Below are positions 7,485 through 15,573 of a stretch of DNA of 40,874 nt, piece by piece; position 1 is the stretch's first letter; the number at the start of each line of letters is the position of its first letter. Both the position numbers and the translations under genes were made by a program. Under the pieces are notes generated by a model. The model was not told where the DNA came from and did not search any database. It saw only the letters and a list, made by a program, of their open reading frames with translations. The stretch comes from Clostridiales bacterium DTU074 (GTDB taxonomy: Bacteria; Bacillota; Clostridia; Caldicoprobacterales; Caldicoprobacteraceae), in NCBI GenBank assembly GCA_001513075.1, contig LFSE01000086.1, positions 1-40,874 of the forward strand, given 5' to 3'.

Positions 7485-8731
7485 TTCAAATTTTTGTGCA
7501 ATATATAATAATCCCCCCTACAATATACTAAATTCATAATGTCTTTGAGCTTATCCTTGAGGACATGAAATGCTCTTTTGCCAACTCTTTTTGCATTCTC
7601 CTGATAGAGAAAAAACTTCAATTTACCAAGTTTGTATTTTACAAAATAATATAGTCCGGGAATTTTCTTAATGAGCTGTCTGACATCCTGCCAGCTCCGG
7701 CGTATATAATATATCAGTCGGGAAAAAACACTGTTAACAGGGAATACAAAGTTTACCACATTCATACTGTGAGTACCCCATATGGCCTTGTAGGGTTCGT
7801 ACCCAATACCGAAATCAAATTCATCCATTCCCTTTTCAAAGCACTCCCTGATCTTCTCAATAAGCACCATCTCCCCCGGACTGAAAATACCAAAATTATC
7901 ATCATGGCCTATACGATAGAATAAATATCTGTTCTTGTATTCAAAACCGTATATGAATGACAGAGTCCTGCCATCCATATCGATGGTATCTATATGGACT
8001 CTGAAGGGCAGATCCTTTGACATGGCCAGTTTTTTGAAAAATTCCCTGGTTTCCCCTTCTGAGAAGTTACTTGTGCCTATCTTTCGCTGCCATCTCTTGT
8101 CATGAATGCCAAATATGATCTCCAGGTCTTGGCTTCTGCCATCAAAGGGTTTAAATTCCACCTGTCCTAGCCTTCTGAGTCTTTTTGCTTTCCTTTTCAT
8201 GGTACCAATGGATTTATGACTTATTCGGTTTTTCAGGTAATCATCAAAACTCTGTGCATCTGTGCTTGTATAAAATCGTTCAAGACTGGTTTCAAAAAAA
8301 CACCATCCGTTATTACTTAAATACTGCTTAACTATGGTGTAATCTTCAGTACCTTCCAACAAGCCGTGTAGATCTATCAGGAATCTACCCTTCATGCCAA
8401 TAAGATGGTCAAGAATCCTTTCTATGCACCTGGCCTTATATTCCTTCCTGATAATGAACTCCATATAATTGGCCTCATAAGCGCCAATAAATCTTATCTC
8501 CTCATATGATCTTTTAGGCACCTTCATAAGAGGACAAAATCCTGCAATATCATCGCCCTCAATTAACATTAGTATATACGGTTTATTGCCCTCCCCATGG
8601 TATTGCCACCAGGTATAAAGCCATTCAAAACTTGAGTAAACTATATTGCTGTCATTACCGGATAAGATATCATTCCATATATTCTTATATGGCAGTATTT
8701 CCTCCAGACTATCCAGCACCTTTATTTTCAA
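7286..8731 (-). CDS. CelD/FemAB-like GNAT acyltransferase of the exopolysaccharide operon (frameshifted near its C-terminus)
   Basis: The first 330 or so residues form a GNAT domain of the BcsL/CelD type (Acetyltransferase_6), found in many exopolysaccharide clusters. Features include WLYTWWQYHG, a central FEYKNRYLFYRIGHDD strand, FSPGEMVLIEKIRECFEKG and FDFGIGYEPYK. A linker then leads to the start of a second GNAT domain (from about MNLVYCRGDYYIL), which breaks at about 7360. The last 24 residues in this frame are out-of-frame sequence. The TTG at 8731 was chosen because GGGGGAGGG lies 8 bases upstream and homologs begin 'MKI.V.DSLEE'; an ATG at 8758 lies within the preceding gene. Probable role: acylation of a sugar or lipid-linked intermediate, inferred. 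Confidence 0.75.
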   Translation of the reverse strand: MKIKVLDSLEEILPYKNIWNDILSGNDSNIVYSSFEWLYTWWQYHGEGNKPYILMLIEGDDIAGFCPLMKVPKRSYEEIRFIGAYEANYMEFIIRKEYKARCIERILDHLIGMKGRFLIDLHGLLEGTEDYTIVKQYLSNNGWCFFETSLERFYTSTDAQSFDDYLKNRISHKSIGTMKRKAKRLRRLGQVEFKPFDGRSQDLEIIFGIHDKRWQRKIGTSNFSEGETREFFKKLAMSKDLPFRVHIDTIDMDGRTLSFIYGFEYKNRYLFYRIGHDDNFGIFSPGEMVLIEKIRECFEKGMDEFDFGIGYEPYKAIWGTHSMNVVNFVFPVNSVFSRLIYYIRRSWQDVRQLIKKIPGLYYFVKYKLGKLKFFLYQENAKRVGKRAFHVLKDKLKDIMNLVYCRGDYYILHKNLKCLIDGGERVCRVEEASAARHLELLIDITHWKASDILRRFLKGDICILYIPIKIKASIVCGLAPLI

Positions 8732-10016
8732 TTTTCTTACCCTCCCCCAGTATAACATTTGCCATACTAAGGCCGATAAAAAACCAGAAATGCCTCCAAT
8801 GGAGTGTATCTATCACCATGCTGTTTACCATAATGCCCGACAATATAGCTGACAGGCCTGCAGGTGTCAGCACAGCATATGACCTGCCCAGCCTAAAGTC
8901 AAGTATCAATCTGTAAAAAATACATATCAGTCCGCTAGTAAATATCAAAAAGCCTCCTGCTCCGTTTTCCACCAGCAATCTTATATAAAGATTGTGTGAG
9001 GAAAATTTTACTCCTATCTGATCCATTACCGTGCATTCAAACTGTCCCGGCCCGTAACCCAGCAAGTTATCCAGGGCAAGGCTGATTCCTATATTCTGAA
9101 CCGTAAACCTGTCTGCGTCATATGACTGGATACCCAGTCTGCTAAAAATAAAAAGTTTGAAGTCACGGCTTAATCCGTAGTTCCAGAAAAGAAAGCCTGC
9201 AACAGCAAAAAAGGCCGCATACACCAACAGCTTTTTATAGTTGACCTTTTTAAAATCAATCTTCCTTATATTCAATATAAAATACAGTGATATACAAACC
9301 AGAAGATTTAGCCAGGCCCCTCTGGAAAATGTAGCTATAATCCCCAGCATATTTATAACAATAACAGCAGGATAGACCCATATCGGACACGACAGAAGCC
9401 TCCTTTTCCCCATATCGTCTATCATTATCAAAACTGCAGGTACCAGAAAGGGGCCCAGTACATTGGGATCTTTAAAAAAACCTTTTATTCTGTATTCATC
9501 GTACATGAGTATGGTTGGAAATACCCCCAGATGAGCCAATATCCCTAAAAGAGCAGATATGGTACTTGATACCACATATGCCGCTAATAACCCCTTCATA
9601 TTGTCCCGGTTAGCATATATAGAAATATAAAGACAAAATACAACAAGGTACAGAGTAATGGCATAATACCTTATACCCACCCACCTTTCAGCTATATTGA
9701 AAAGCTGTAAGGTGTTCACAATGGCAAAAAGTATAAACGACAGGACTGCGCTCTTATAACCTTTTAGCCTTGCAAGATCTATATGCTTCCCGGCAATACC
9801 AAATATAAATAGCAGCACAAACAGTATGTCACAGGGAGCTGGTTCGATAAAAACTACCGACAGCAAAAAGGTATTAAGCATGACCATCCAATGATACTTG
9901 TACATCAGAAGCCATGTGAGGACCCAACCCCCGATCAATGCCGGGATATACAGCCGGTCTCCCCCTCTTAACAACGAGGATAAAAAGGAATCAGCAATCC
10001 CTGTACAGCCTGTCAT
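8709..10016 (-). CDS. O-antigen ligase / Wzy-like polysaccharide polymerase family membrane protein
   Basis: This 435-residue protein has about 11-12 membrane segments and the Wzy_C/O-antigen ligase features: FFKDPNVLGPFLVPAVL, ATFSRGAWLNLLV, GYGPGQFE, and SSHNLYIRLLVENG in the large periplasm-facing loop, where the His is the conserved catalytic position of WaaL-type ligases. It should use undecaprenyl-diphosphate-linked oligosaccharide on the outer face of the membrane, either to polymerise repeat units or to ligate glycan to an acceptor; sequence alone does not separate these. The start overlaps the end of the glycosyltransferase gene by 26 bases and the end overlaps the GNAT gene by 23, so translation of this operon is tightly coupled. 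Confidence 0.85.
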   Translation of the reverse strand: MTGCTGIADSFLSSLLRGGDRLYIPALIGGWVLTWLLMYKYHWMVMLNTFLLSVVFIEPAPCDILFVLLFIFGIAGKHIDLARLKGYKSAVLSFILFAIVNTLQLFNIAERWVGIRYYAITLYLVVFCLYISIYANRDNMKGLLAAYVVSSTISALLGILAHLGVFPTILMYDEYRIKGFFKDPNVLGPFLVPAVLIMIDDMGKRRLLSCPIWVYPAVIVINMLGIIATFSRGAWLNLLVCISLYFILNIRKIDFKKVNYKKLLVYAAFFAVAGFLFWNYGLSRDFKLFIFSRLGIQSYDADRFTVQNIGISLALDNLLGYGPGQFECTVMDQIGVKFSSHNLYIRLLVENGAGGFLIFTSGLICIFYRLILDFRLGRSYAVLTPAGLSAILSGIMVNSMVIDTLHWRHFWFFIGLSMANVILGEGKKIENKGAG

Positions 10017-11136
10017 AGGCCGCCACCATCCTATCTTTTGAAAAACATTCTACTGCTTTTCGTTTTCCAGCCTCACCCATATTTGCTCTCAAAGCCCGAT
10101 CTTTTAGCAGTAAACATATATAATCAGCATCCCGAGATGCATTAAAACCATTTGTCATAAAGCCGTTTATTCCGTGATCAATAACCTCGGGAATTCCCCC
10201 TACCAAGCTGCCGACCACCGGCTTTCCGGCAAACATAGCTTCTATCAGTGCGATAGGCAGCCCTTCCCATTTTGAGAACAATGTCACTATATCCATATCA
10301 TTCATGAGCTCCCTTGCATCAGCTCTGGTCCCCAGCATGTATACATCATTCTTCAACCCCAATTGCCGTATGATCTGCCGACAGCTTTCATTCATCGGCC
10401 CATCTCCCATAATGATCAGCTTGGCCCGGTATCCCCTCTTTAGAATTTCATTAAACACCTGTATCGTGTATACCGGCTGTTTCGGTTCCCGCAGACGCAT
10501 CACCGAACCTATTATGGCCATGTCTTCCTGTATATTAAGCTCACGACGGAGTTTTCCCTGTATCACAGGCGCCGGGTCTATTCCGTTGTATATCACACGG
10601 GCCTTGCCGGGCTGCAGCCAACCCCTGCTTATACCCTTGTACATATGATAACGGGAAACACACAAACACATGGTACATGTCCGTCCTGCCACCTTTTCAG
10701 CAAACCCCAGCATCTTTTGCAGCCATTCCGGTTGATATTCGTTGATCCCCCAGCCATGAACTGTAAAATAGATCTTTGGCACTCCTGCCATAAAGGCAGC
10801 CAGCCTCCCCAAGATACCCATCTTGGAGCTATGAAAATGGGCTATGTCGTACCTTTCCTTCCTCATAAGCCGGTATAGCTTAAAGAAAACCCATATATCA
10901 TAAAATGGAGATAACTCCCGCCTGAGCTGGGGAATACCTATAATTCCTATATATCTTCCCTTTTTAAGTTCCAAATTCCTTATCCACTGTATAAGCTCCC
11001 CTCCCGGACAGGTAGCAAGGGTTATATCATACCTATCTTCAGGCAGGGATGATATTAAGTCATAGACCACTTTTTGGGCTCCCCCCATCTCGGAAAGAGT
11101 TATCCCCATAAAAACCTTTACCCTTCCATTCTCCAC
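9991..11136 (-). CDS. Glycosyltransferase family 4 (GT-B fold)
   Basis: A 1,4-type retaining glycosyltransferase of the EPS cluster. The N-terminal domain has ITLSEMGGAQKVVYDLISSLP, the acceptor side with the Gly-Gly-Ala-x-Lys/Arg motif. The C-terminal domain has IGSVMRLREPKQP, LIIMGDGPMNESC, and FSKWEGLPIALIEAMFAGKPVVGSLVGGIPE, the E-x7-E nucleotide-sugar motif. It acts at the cytoplasmic face on the lipid-linked glycan started by the WecA-like enzyme. The ORF is open from 11181, but I prefer the GTG at 11136 (AAAGGGG 11 bases upstream), because it follows the preceding stop and is near the point where homologs begin. An internal ATG at 11109 is also possible. Confidence 0.88.
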   Translation of the reverse strand: MENGRVKVFMGITLSEMGGAQKVVYDLISSLPEDRYDITLATCPGGELIQWIRNLELKKGRYIGIIGIPQLRRELSPFYDIWVFFKLYRLMRKERYDIAHFHSSKMGILGRLAAFMAGVPKIYFTVHGWGINEYQPEWLQKMLGFAEKVAGRTCTMCLCVSRYHMYKGISRGWLQPGKARVIYNGIDPAPVIQGKLRRELNIQEDMAIIGSVMRLREPKQPVYTIQVFNEILKRGYRAKLIIMGDGPMNESCRQIIRQLGLKNDVYMLGTRADARELMNDMDIVTLFSKWEGLPIALIEAMFAGKPVVGSLVGGIPEVIDHGINGFMTNGFNASRDADYICLLLKDRALRANMGEAGKRKAVECFSKDRMVAAYDRLYRDC

Positions 11137-11152
11137 ACCTCTGAACACCCCT

Positions 11153-12130
11153 TTAAATATAAAGCCGTATGCCCAATGCAATCAGACATATAATGATAAA
11201 CAACGCCAAAGGCAGAAGGTTTTGCACAGCTATCAGAACCCCTAAAATCCCCGTAATTATGGCACAGATGTGCATTACAGCCACTGCAGATGCAGGCTTG
11301 AATCCCTTTTTTAAAAGTCTGTAGTGTATATGACCGTCATCCGCTTGGATCATGCTGCTCCCTTTTAAAGCTCTCCTTATCATACTGCTGCCGGTCTCAA
11401 ATATAGGCAATGCCAGTATTATTATCGAAACCAATACGGAAGTGCTGCTCCTATCAGCGTTAACATACGCTATGGAACACACGGACAGTATAAATCCTAA
11501 GAATAAGCTTCCTCCATCGCCCATAAAGAGTTTGGCAGGATAGAAGTTGTATATCAAAAACCCAAGGGTTGCACCTATCAGTATCGAAGACAGCTGATTT
11601 AACACGGTATAACCAAATATCACTGATATCACTGCAAAAGCGCTGCCTGCTATAAGTGCAATACCGCCTGCCAGTCCATCCAGCCCGTCAGTGATATTAA
11701 CCGCATTAGTAATCCCTATCATCCACGCTGTGCTGACAAGCACATCAACAACCGACATCCATGGGACATCTGTCAACACAAAAGATTCAATGTGAAAGCG
11801 TATATCGGTCAGGGCGGCCAACAGGCCACAAAATGTCTGCAAGACTAATTTTTGTATAGCTTTTATATCCCATATATCATCAACAGTACCAACAGCTACA
11901 ATGAAAGCAGAATATATGATCAGATGAATCGCTTTGGTGATATTGTCCGCACTTGCCAGCAAAGACAGTGCAAAAGCCGCAAATATACCCAATCCCCCTA
12001 ATAGGGGAATGGGTTTTTGATGCGCCTTTCTTCCGCCAGGCTTATCCATTATATGAAATTTTCTGGTTAAAAATATGATAATCGGCATTATCAGGCTGGA
12101 AGCCGTTAATGAAATAAGAAAATACGGCAT
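11153..12130 (-). CDS. MraY/WecA-like undecaprenyl-phosphate sugar-1-phosphate transferase
   Basis: This 325-residue polytopic protein (about 10-11 membrane segments) carries the family motifs: KAHQKPIPLLGGLGIF, a VDDIWD Mg2+ motif, NAVNITDGLDGLAGG, and FMGDGGSLFLGF. The final loop reads DDGHIHYRLLKKG, a variant of the HIHHRL motif seen in GlcNAc-1-P transferases (Tyr replaces the second His). It transfers a HexNAc-1-phosphate from UDP-sugar to undecaprenyl phosphate, the first step of polymer assembly at the cytoplasmic membrane. The ATG at 12130 was chosen because GGGG lies 7 bases upstream; it is 1 base after the stop of the chain-length regulator gene. Sugar specificity is not certain. 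Confidence 0.9.
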   Translation of the reverse strand: MPYFLISLTASSLIMPIIIFLTRKFHIMDKPGGRKAHQKPIPLLGGLGIFAAFALSLLASADNITKAIHLIIYSAFIVAVGTVDDIWDIKAIQKLVLQTFCGLLAALTDIRFHIESFVLTDVPWMSVVDVLVSTAWMIGITNAVNITDGLDGLAGGIALIAGSAFAVISVIFGYTVLNQLSSILIGATLGFLIYNFYPAKLFMGDGGSLFLGFILSVCSIAYVNADRSSTSVLVSIIILALPIFETGSSMIRRALKGSSMIQADDGHIHYRLLKKGFKPASAVAVMHICAIITGILGVLIAVQNLLPLALFIIICLIALGIRLYI

Positions 12131-12131
12131 T

Positions 12132-12695
12132 TTACATCCCCTTATACTTCCCATTCAGCACTATAATGAAGGCCGATAGGAGTAGTGAAAAAACAGCAGC
12201 TATCATCATATTCAATTTCACATCTGGTCTTGACGGAACAGAAGGAATATATGGCTTATCCACCACTTTCAGATGGCTCTTAACAAACAGTTGCTCCATC
12301 CTCCTCTTCAACACCTTCACCAGCGTTTTGGCTATCCGATAAGCAGTTTCTGCATCATTATCTTTCACCGAAATATGCATAAGCCCGGTGTCTTCGTCAT
12401 AGAATACTTTGATCTTTTTCTGTAGATCCGTCATGCTATACTCAAGGTCCAGACTTGTTACAATCTCTTCCATTACTTGATTACTGGTTGCAACCGCCTT
12501 ACATATCTTTGCAATCCTTGATATATCAGAATCACCAGCTGAAGAAAATTTATCCATAATGAGGGTGCTTGAAGATATATACACCTTATCTATAACATAT
12601 TTGCTTACCACAGCACTTACCGCAACGGATACCACCAGCATGCAGATTATCATCAGCAACCAGCTCTTTAATTCATGAGTCCTTTTCTTCCTCAT
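12132..12695 (-). CDS. YveK/Wzz-like polysaccharide chain-length regulator
   Basis: This 187-residue protein has an N-terminal membrane helix (SWLLMIICMLVVSVAVSAVVSKYV), an extracytoplasmic part with KVYISSSTLIM and a coiled region, and the Pro-rich block YIPSVPSRPDVKLN before a second helix (MMIAAVFSLLLSAFIIVL). This is the layout of the membrane component of Gram-positive Wzz/CapA-type regulators. These normally partner with a cytoplasmic tyrosine kinase (CapB/YveL); none is present in this operon. It is the first gene of the exopolysaccharide operon. The ATG at 12695 has CAGGTG about 7 bases upstream; upstream in-frame ATGs at 12701 and 12731 are less well placed. Confidence 0.82.
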   Translation of the reverse strand: MRKKRTHELKSWLLMIICMLVVSVAVSAVVSKYVIDKVYISSSTLIMDKFSSAGDSDISRIAKICKAVATSNQVMEEIVTSLDLEYSMTDLQKKIKVFYDEDTGLMHISVKDNDAETAYRIAKTLVKVLKRRMEQLFVKSHLKVVDKPYIPSVPSRPDVKLNMMIAAVFSLLLSAFIIVLNGKYKGM

Positions 12696-12770
12696 AATCA
12701 TCACCTGCAGATAATTTTTGGCAGACTTCACGTTTATTACATGTTATGTTTTTTCTCCCTTTCTTGTTAC

Positions 12771-12817
12771 AAAAAAGCCCCCGTGCTAAACATTTATTAC
12801 AGTAGCACAGGGGCTTA
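12771..12817 (-). terminator. Intrinsic terminator of the RDD-padR transcript
   Basis: On the minus strand AAGCCCCTGTGCTA pairs with TAGCACGGGGGCTT around a loop of about 15 bases, followed by a run of six T. It separates the padR transcript from the exopolysaccharide operon. Confidence 0.85.
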
Positions 12818-12920
12818 TTGATACTTCTTAAAAGGTCTATTCAGCCTTTAATATATCAACTTATAAAAAGCATCACTTTTTTATAATATATCCCTAAAGT
12901 AATTATATCGCTGAATCGGT

Positions 12921-13235
12921 TCAAAATGGTATGCCAAGTTTTCTTACTCCTTCGACCATCTTCTGCCAATCCACAATCATCGTGTTAAGATAATCAATAC
13001 CTGTCTGAGTAATACGGTAGTACTTTCTTGCAGGCCCGCTGGGCGAATCTTTTTTATATGTTCGAGTAAATCCTTCCGCATTTAACCGTCGGAGTATGGC
13101 ATATATTGACCCGTCGTATACATCACTGAACTGATCCTTTATGGCCTTCATTATTTCATAGCCGTACAGATCCTTATCTCTCAATTGATAAAGGATGCAT
13201 AACTCCAGTACACCCTTTTTCAGCTGGGTATTCAT
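12921..13235 (-). CDS. PadR family transcriptional regulator
   Basis: This 104-residue protein is the compact PadR type: KKGVLELCILYQLRDKDLYGYEIMKAI is helix 1 and the start of the winged helix, and VYDGSIYAILRRLNAEGF is the recognition helix. The wing is GPARKYYRIT. A short C-terminal helix mediates dimerisation. PadR proteins repress genes for envelope stress, antimicrobial export or phenolic acid stress. ATG 13235 was chosen because family similarity begins there; AAGGAGG lies 14 bases and AAAGG 4-5 bases upstream. It is downstream of the HAAS-RDD gene and likely controls the dyad at 14220-14251. The 163-base gap upstream (13236-13398) holds no clear gene. Confidence 0.93.
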   Translation of the reverse strand: MNTQLKKGVLELCILYQLRDKDLYGYEIMKAIKDQFSDVYDGSIYAILRRLNAEGFTRTYKKDSPSGPARKYYRITQTGIDYLNTMIVDWQKMVEGVRKLGIPF

Positions 13236-13398
13236 AACGCCTTTATGTTCCTCCTTTTTGCTTTTCCTCTCGATTAAACATATACACCAGTTGTTGACTT
13301 TTCGCATTATTCCGGAGTTGTAGAAACAAGCTTGACCGGACTGGAGTTGATTTTAGATTCGGAGCAACATTTTCCTTATTTTGCGCCGGGATATTATC

Positions 13399-14190
13399 CT
13401 ATTGGTCATTCCTCATATCCTCAACCACAAGGGTACCCACCAGTTTATCATGAATGGTGTTATGTGTGTTTGAAAAAGCTGTCCAGAAGAATGAGACAAT
13501 ATAGGATATATTCCAGGTCAGGCCGGCAAGCAAAATTTTGCCTACAAATTGACGTATGAATACATCCAGAGGCCTCAGGATCCTTCCATCCCTCTTTACA
13601 ACCCTTATATTCATAAGCCGCATGCCTATGGTCCTGTCCTTCAGTATTATCATTGACAGCGTACCATACAACCAGAAGAAGATAAAACTTATTAATACAA
13701 GGACAATATGGAAAATGTTTATACCGGCTATGCCGGAGTCAACATACGTGCTTACAACGCCGGGCTGGGGACTGATGTCCAAAAAACCCAAAATAATAAA
13801 TATGGGAACAACCGGATTGTACAGCATTAGCGGTATAACAGCAAAAAAAAGAATTCTGGGTGCTCTGATGAATGACAGCAACACCAGCGGAACCAAAGAT
13901 AGTATGTAGTCAATTGCAAATGCCATCACCCGCTTTCCAAGGGGTGCCACCGGATAATCACCTTCAATGACCGACTTTGCTTCCCTGTTATCCGACCATT
14001 CATCCAATATATTTCTGGCAACCAGAGCCGGTGAGCCAATCATATCCGATATTTCATCTTCGGTTTTATTGTCAGCTTTGCCGGATTCAAATATATCATC
14101 GTAGTCCATCAGAATATTTTCCAGTTCATCGTCTCCAATTTTACCTTCAAGGTTAATTTTCAGCTCCCTTAAAAATTCACTCTTTTTCAC
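13399..14190 (-). CDS. HAAS (DUF1700-like) and RDD domain membrane protein
   Basis: Residues 1-65 form a cytoplasmic helical HAAS/DUF1700-like domain (MKKSEFLRELKINLEG, MDYDDIFESG, IGSPALVARNI), of the kind usually encoded beside PadR regulators. From about residue 85 a polytopic RDD domain follows (MAFAIDYILSLVPLVLL; ILKDRTIGMRLMNIRVV). It gives four or five membrane segments and carries the conserved Arg and Asp residues. Members of this mix probably sense or transmit envelope stress or transport ions; the activity is not established. The start is a GTG at 14190 with GGGGGG 6 bases upstream. It is the first gene of a minus-strand operon with padR and is divergent from the ABC genes. Confidence 0.85.
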   Translation of the reverse strand: MKKSEFLRELKINLEGKIGDDELENILMDYDDIFESGKADNKTEDEISDMIGSPALVARNILDEWSDNREAKSVIEGDYPVAPLGKRVMAFAIDYILSLVPLVLLSFIRAPRILFFAVIPLMLYNPVVPIFIILGFLDISPQPGVVSTYVDSGIAGINIFHIVLVLISFIFFWLYGTLSMIILKDRTIGMRLMNIRVVKRDGRILRPLDVFIRQFVGKILLAGLTWNISYIVSFFWTAFSNTHNTIHDKLVGTLVVEDMRNDQ

Positions 14191-14219
14191 TGTTATCCCC
14201 CCGACTATTATTCATTGAT

Positions 14220-14263
14220 TAGTAGTCGGTATTGATTATACCACACTACTATTTAAAGCACAA
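14220..14263 (-). promoter_or_regulatory. Promoter of HAAS-RDD/padR with an overlapping dyad, candidate PadR operator
   Basis: On the minus strand -35 TTGTGC (14263-14258) and -10 TATAAT (14240-14235) are 17 bases apart. A dyad, TAGTAGT (14220-14226) against ACTACTA (14245-14251) with GTAT/ATAC inner arms, covers the -10 and spacer. This placement would let a dimeric repressor block RNA polymerase. Promoter and dyad are seen; PadR binding is inferred. The rest of the 420-base gap up to 14610 is AT-rich and shows no gene; the promoter of the ABC operon must lie there but I could not fix it. Confidence 0.6.
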
Positions 14264-14610
14264 TAGTAAATTCATGTTTAAACACCGTTATATTGAGATG
14301 TCCTTAGGCTGCTAATACAAAGAATCTCTATATTTCTATATAAAAATAAACAATAAAATAAAATTCCCCTGTGTTTTTCTGTAAAGTAAAGGAAAAATTA
14401 AGTTTATAGAGAATTATATACTGACGGAATAAATAAAATTTCAAAAATATTTATTATACACATGCAACTTTATAATATACAATACGTCTATTAGGGTGAA
14501 TATAAGTTCTTTACCAACCTTATTTTTCACCGTTGTCGGCAAACAAACATTGCTTGATTCACGGACAGGATCTACTTCACAAATTTATTAATATGGGAGA
14601 GGATGAAACA

Positions 14611-15534
14611 GTGGAATTATTAAAAATTGAAGGTCTTTCAAAGACTATAAAAAAGAAAAAAATACTGAACAACATATCTCTAACTGTTAATTCGGGGGAA
14701 ATTGTGGGCTTCCTGGGTCCCAACGGTGCCGGAAAAACCACCACAATTAAACTGATCCTGGGCTTGTTCAAAATCACCGAAGGAAAAATAACCATCTGCG
14801 GCCATGACGTTGCAACGGATTTTGAAAATGCTATGAAATATGTGGGGGGCATAGTGGAAAATCCCGATCTGTATAAAAGATTGACGGGCAGGCAAAACCT
14901 TGAATATTTTGCAAGCATGTATCCGGATGTGGACAAGAGCCATATAGACGAAATTGTAAGAATGGTCAAGATGTCGGAACGCATTAATGACAGGGTTAAA
15001 ACATATTCACTGGGTATGTGCCAGCGAATAGGAATAGCCCAGGCACTGCTGCATCGACCACAGTTGCTGGTCCTGGACGAGCCCACCAATGGCCTGGACC
15101 CTATCGGAATAAAGGAGCTGAGGGATCTGTTAAAGTACCTTGCCAAGGAAGCCGGTGTGGGCGTGTTTGTATCAAGCCATATATTGTCGGAGATGGAGCT
15201 CATGTGCGACCGTATTTATATTATAGACAACGGTGAGATCATCGGTGAGAAGAATATCAATCAGACCGAAGATTCGGAAGATGCACCCATATACCAGTAT
15301 GTATTTGTTACCGACAATAATGAAATGACCTATGAATATATGAAGAGCCTGGATATAAACTGCGAATTGAAAAACGATGGTGTGGAAATTGTTATGAAGA
15401 GCAGCGAAATTCCGAATATTGTAAAGACATTGGTTAACAACAATATAGGAATCTATGCAGTAAACCAAAAGAGAAGATCTCTTGAACAGGATTTCATATC
15501 CATAACAACGGGAAGCAAAACGCAGATAAGATAA
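14611..15534 (+). CDS. ABC transporter ATP-binding protein
   Basis: This 307-residue ATPase of the ABC-2 export type carries all motifs: Walker A GPNGAGKTTT, Q-loop region, signature YSLGMCQRIGIAQAL (LSGGQ replaced by SLGMC, as in many BcrA/CcmA-like ATPases), Walker B LLVLDEPTNGLD, and H-loop SSHILSEME. The C-terminal 80 residues are an accessory domain typical of bacitracin/lantibiotic-type exporters. GTG at 14611 has GGGAGAGG 8 bases upstream. The next gene begins with nearly the same leader (TATGGGAGAGGATG). It powers the permease encoded downstream; the substrate is unknown, but the PadR and PASTA neighbours suggest an envelope role. Confidence 0.92.
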   Translation: MELLKIEGLSKTIKKKKILNNISLTVNSGEIVGFLGPNGAGKTTTIKLILGLFKITEGKITICGHDVATDFENAMKYVGGIVENPDLYKRLTGRQNLEYFASMYPDVDKSHIDEIVRMVKMSERINDRVKTYSLGMCQRIGIAQALLHRPQLLVLDEPTNGLDPIGIKELRDLLKYLAKEAGVGVFVSSHILSEMELMCDRIYIIDNGEIIGEKNINQTEDSEDAPIYQYVFVTDNNEMTYEYMKSLDINCELKNDGVEIVMKSSEIPNIVKTLVNNNIGIYAVNQKRRSLEQDFISITTGSKTQIR

Positions 15535-15573
15535 TTTTAAACAAACTTCAATTATATGGGAGAGGATGTAGAT

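Noticed and set aside
13332-13559. Plus-strand open frame across the end of the HAAS-RDD gene
   Set aside because: It is mostly the antisense of the RDD coding region, has no ribosome site and no family features.
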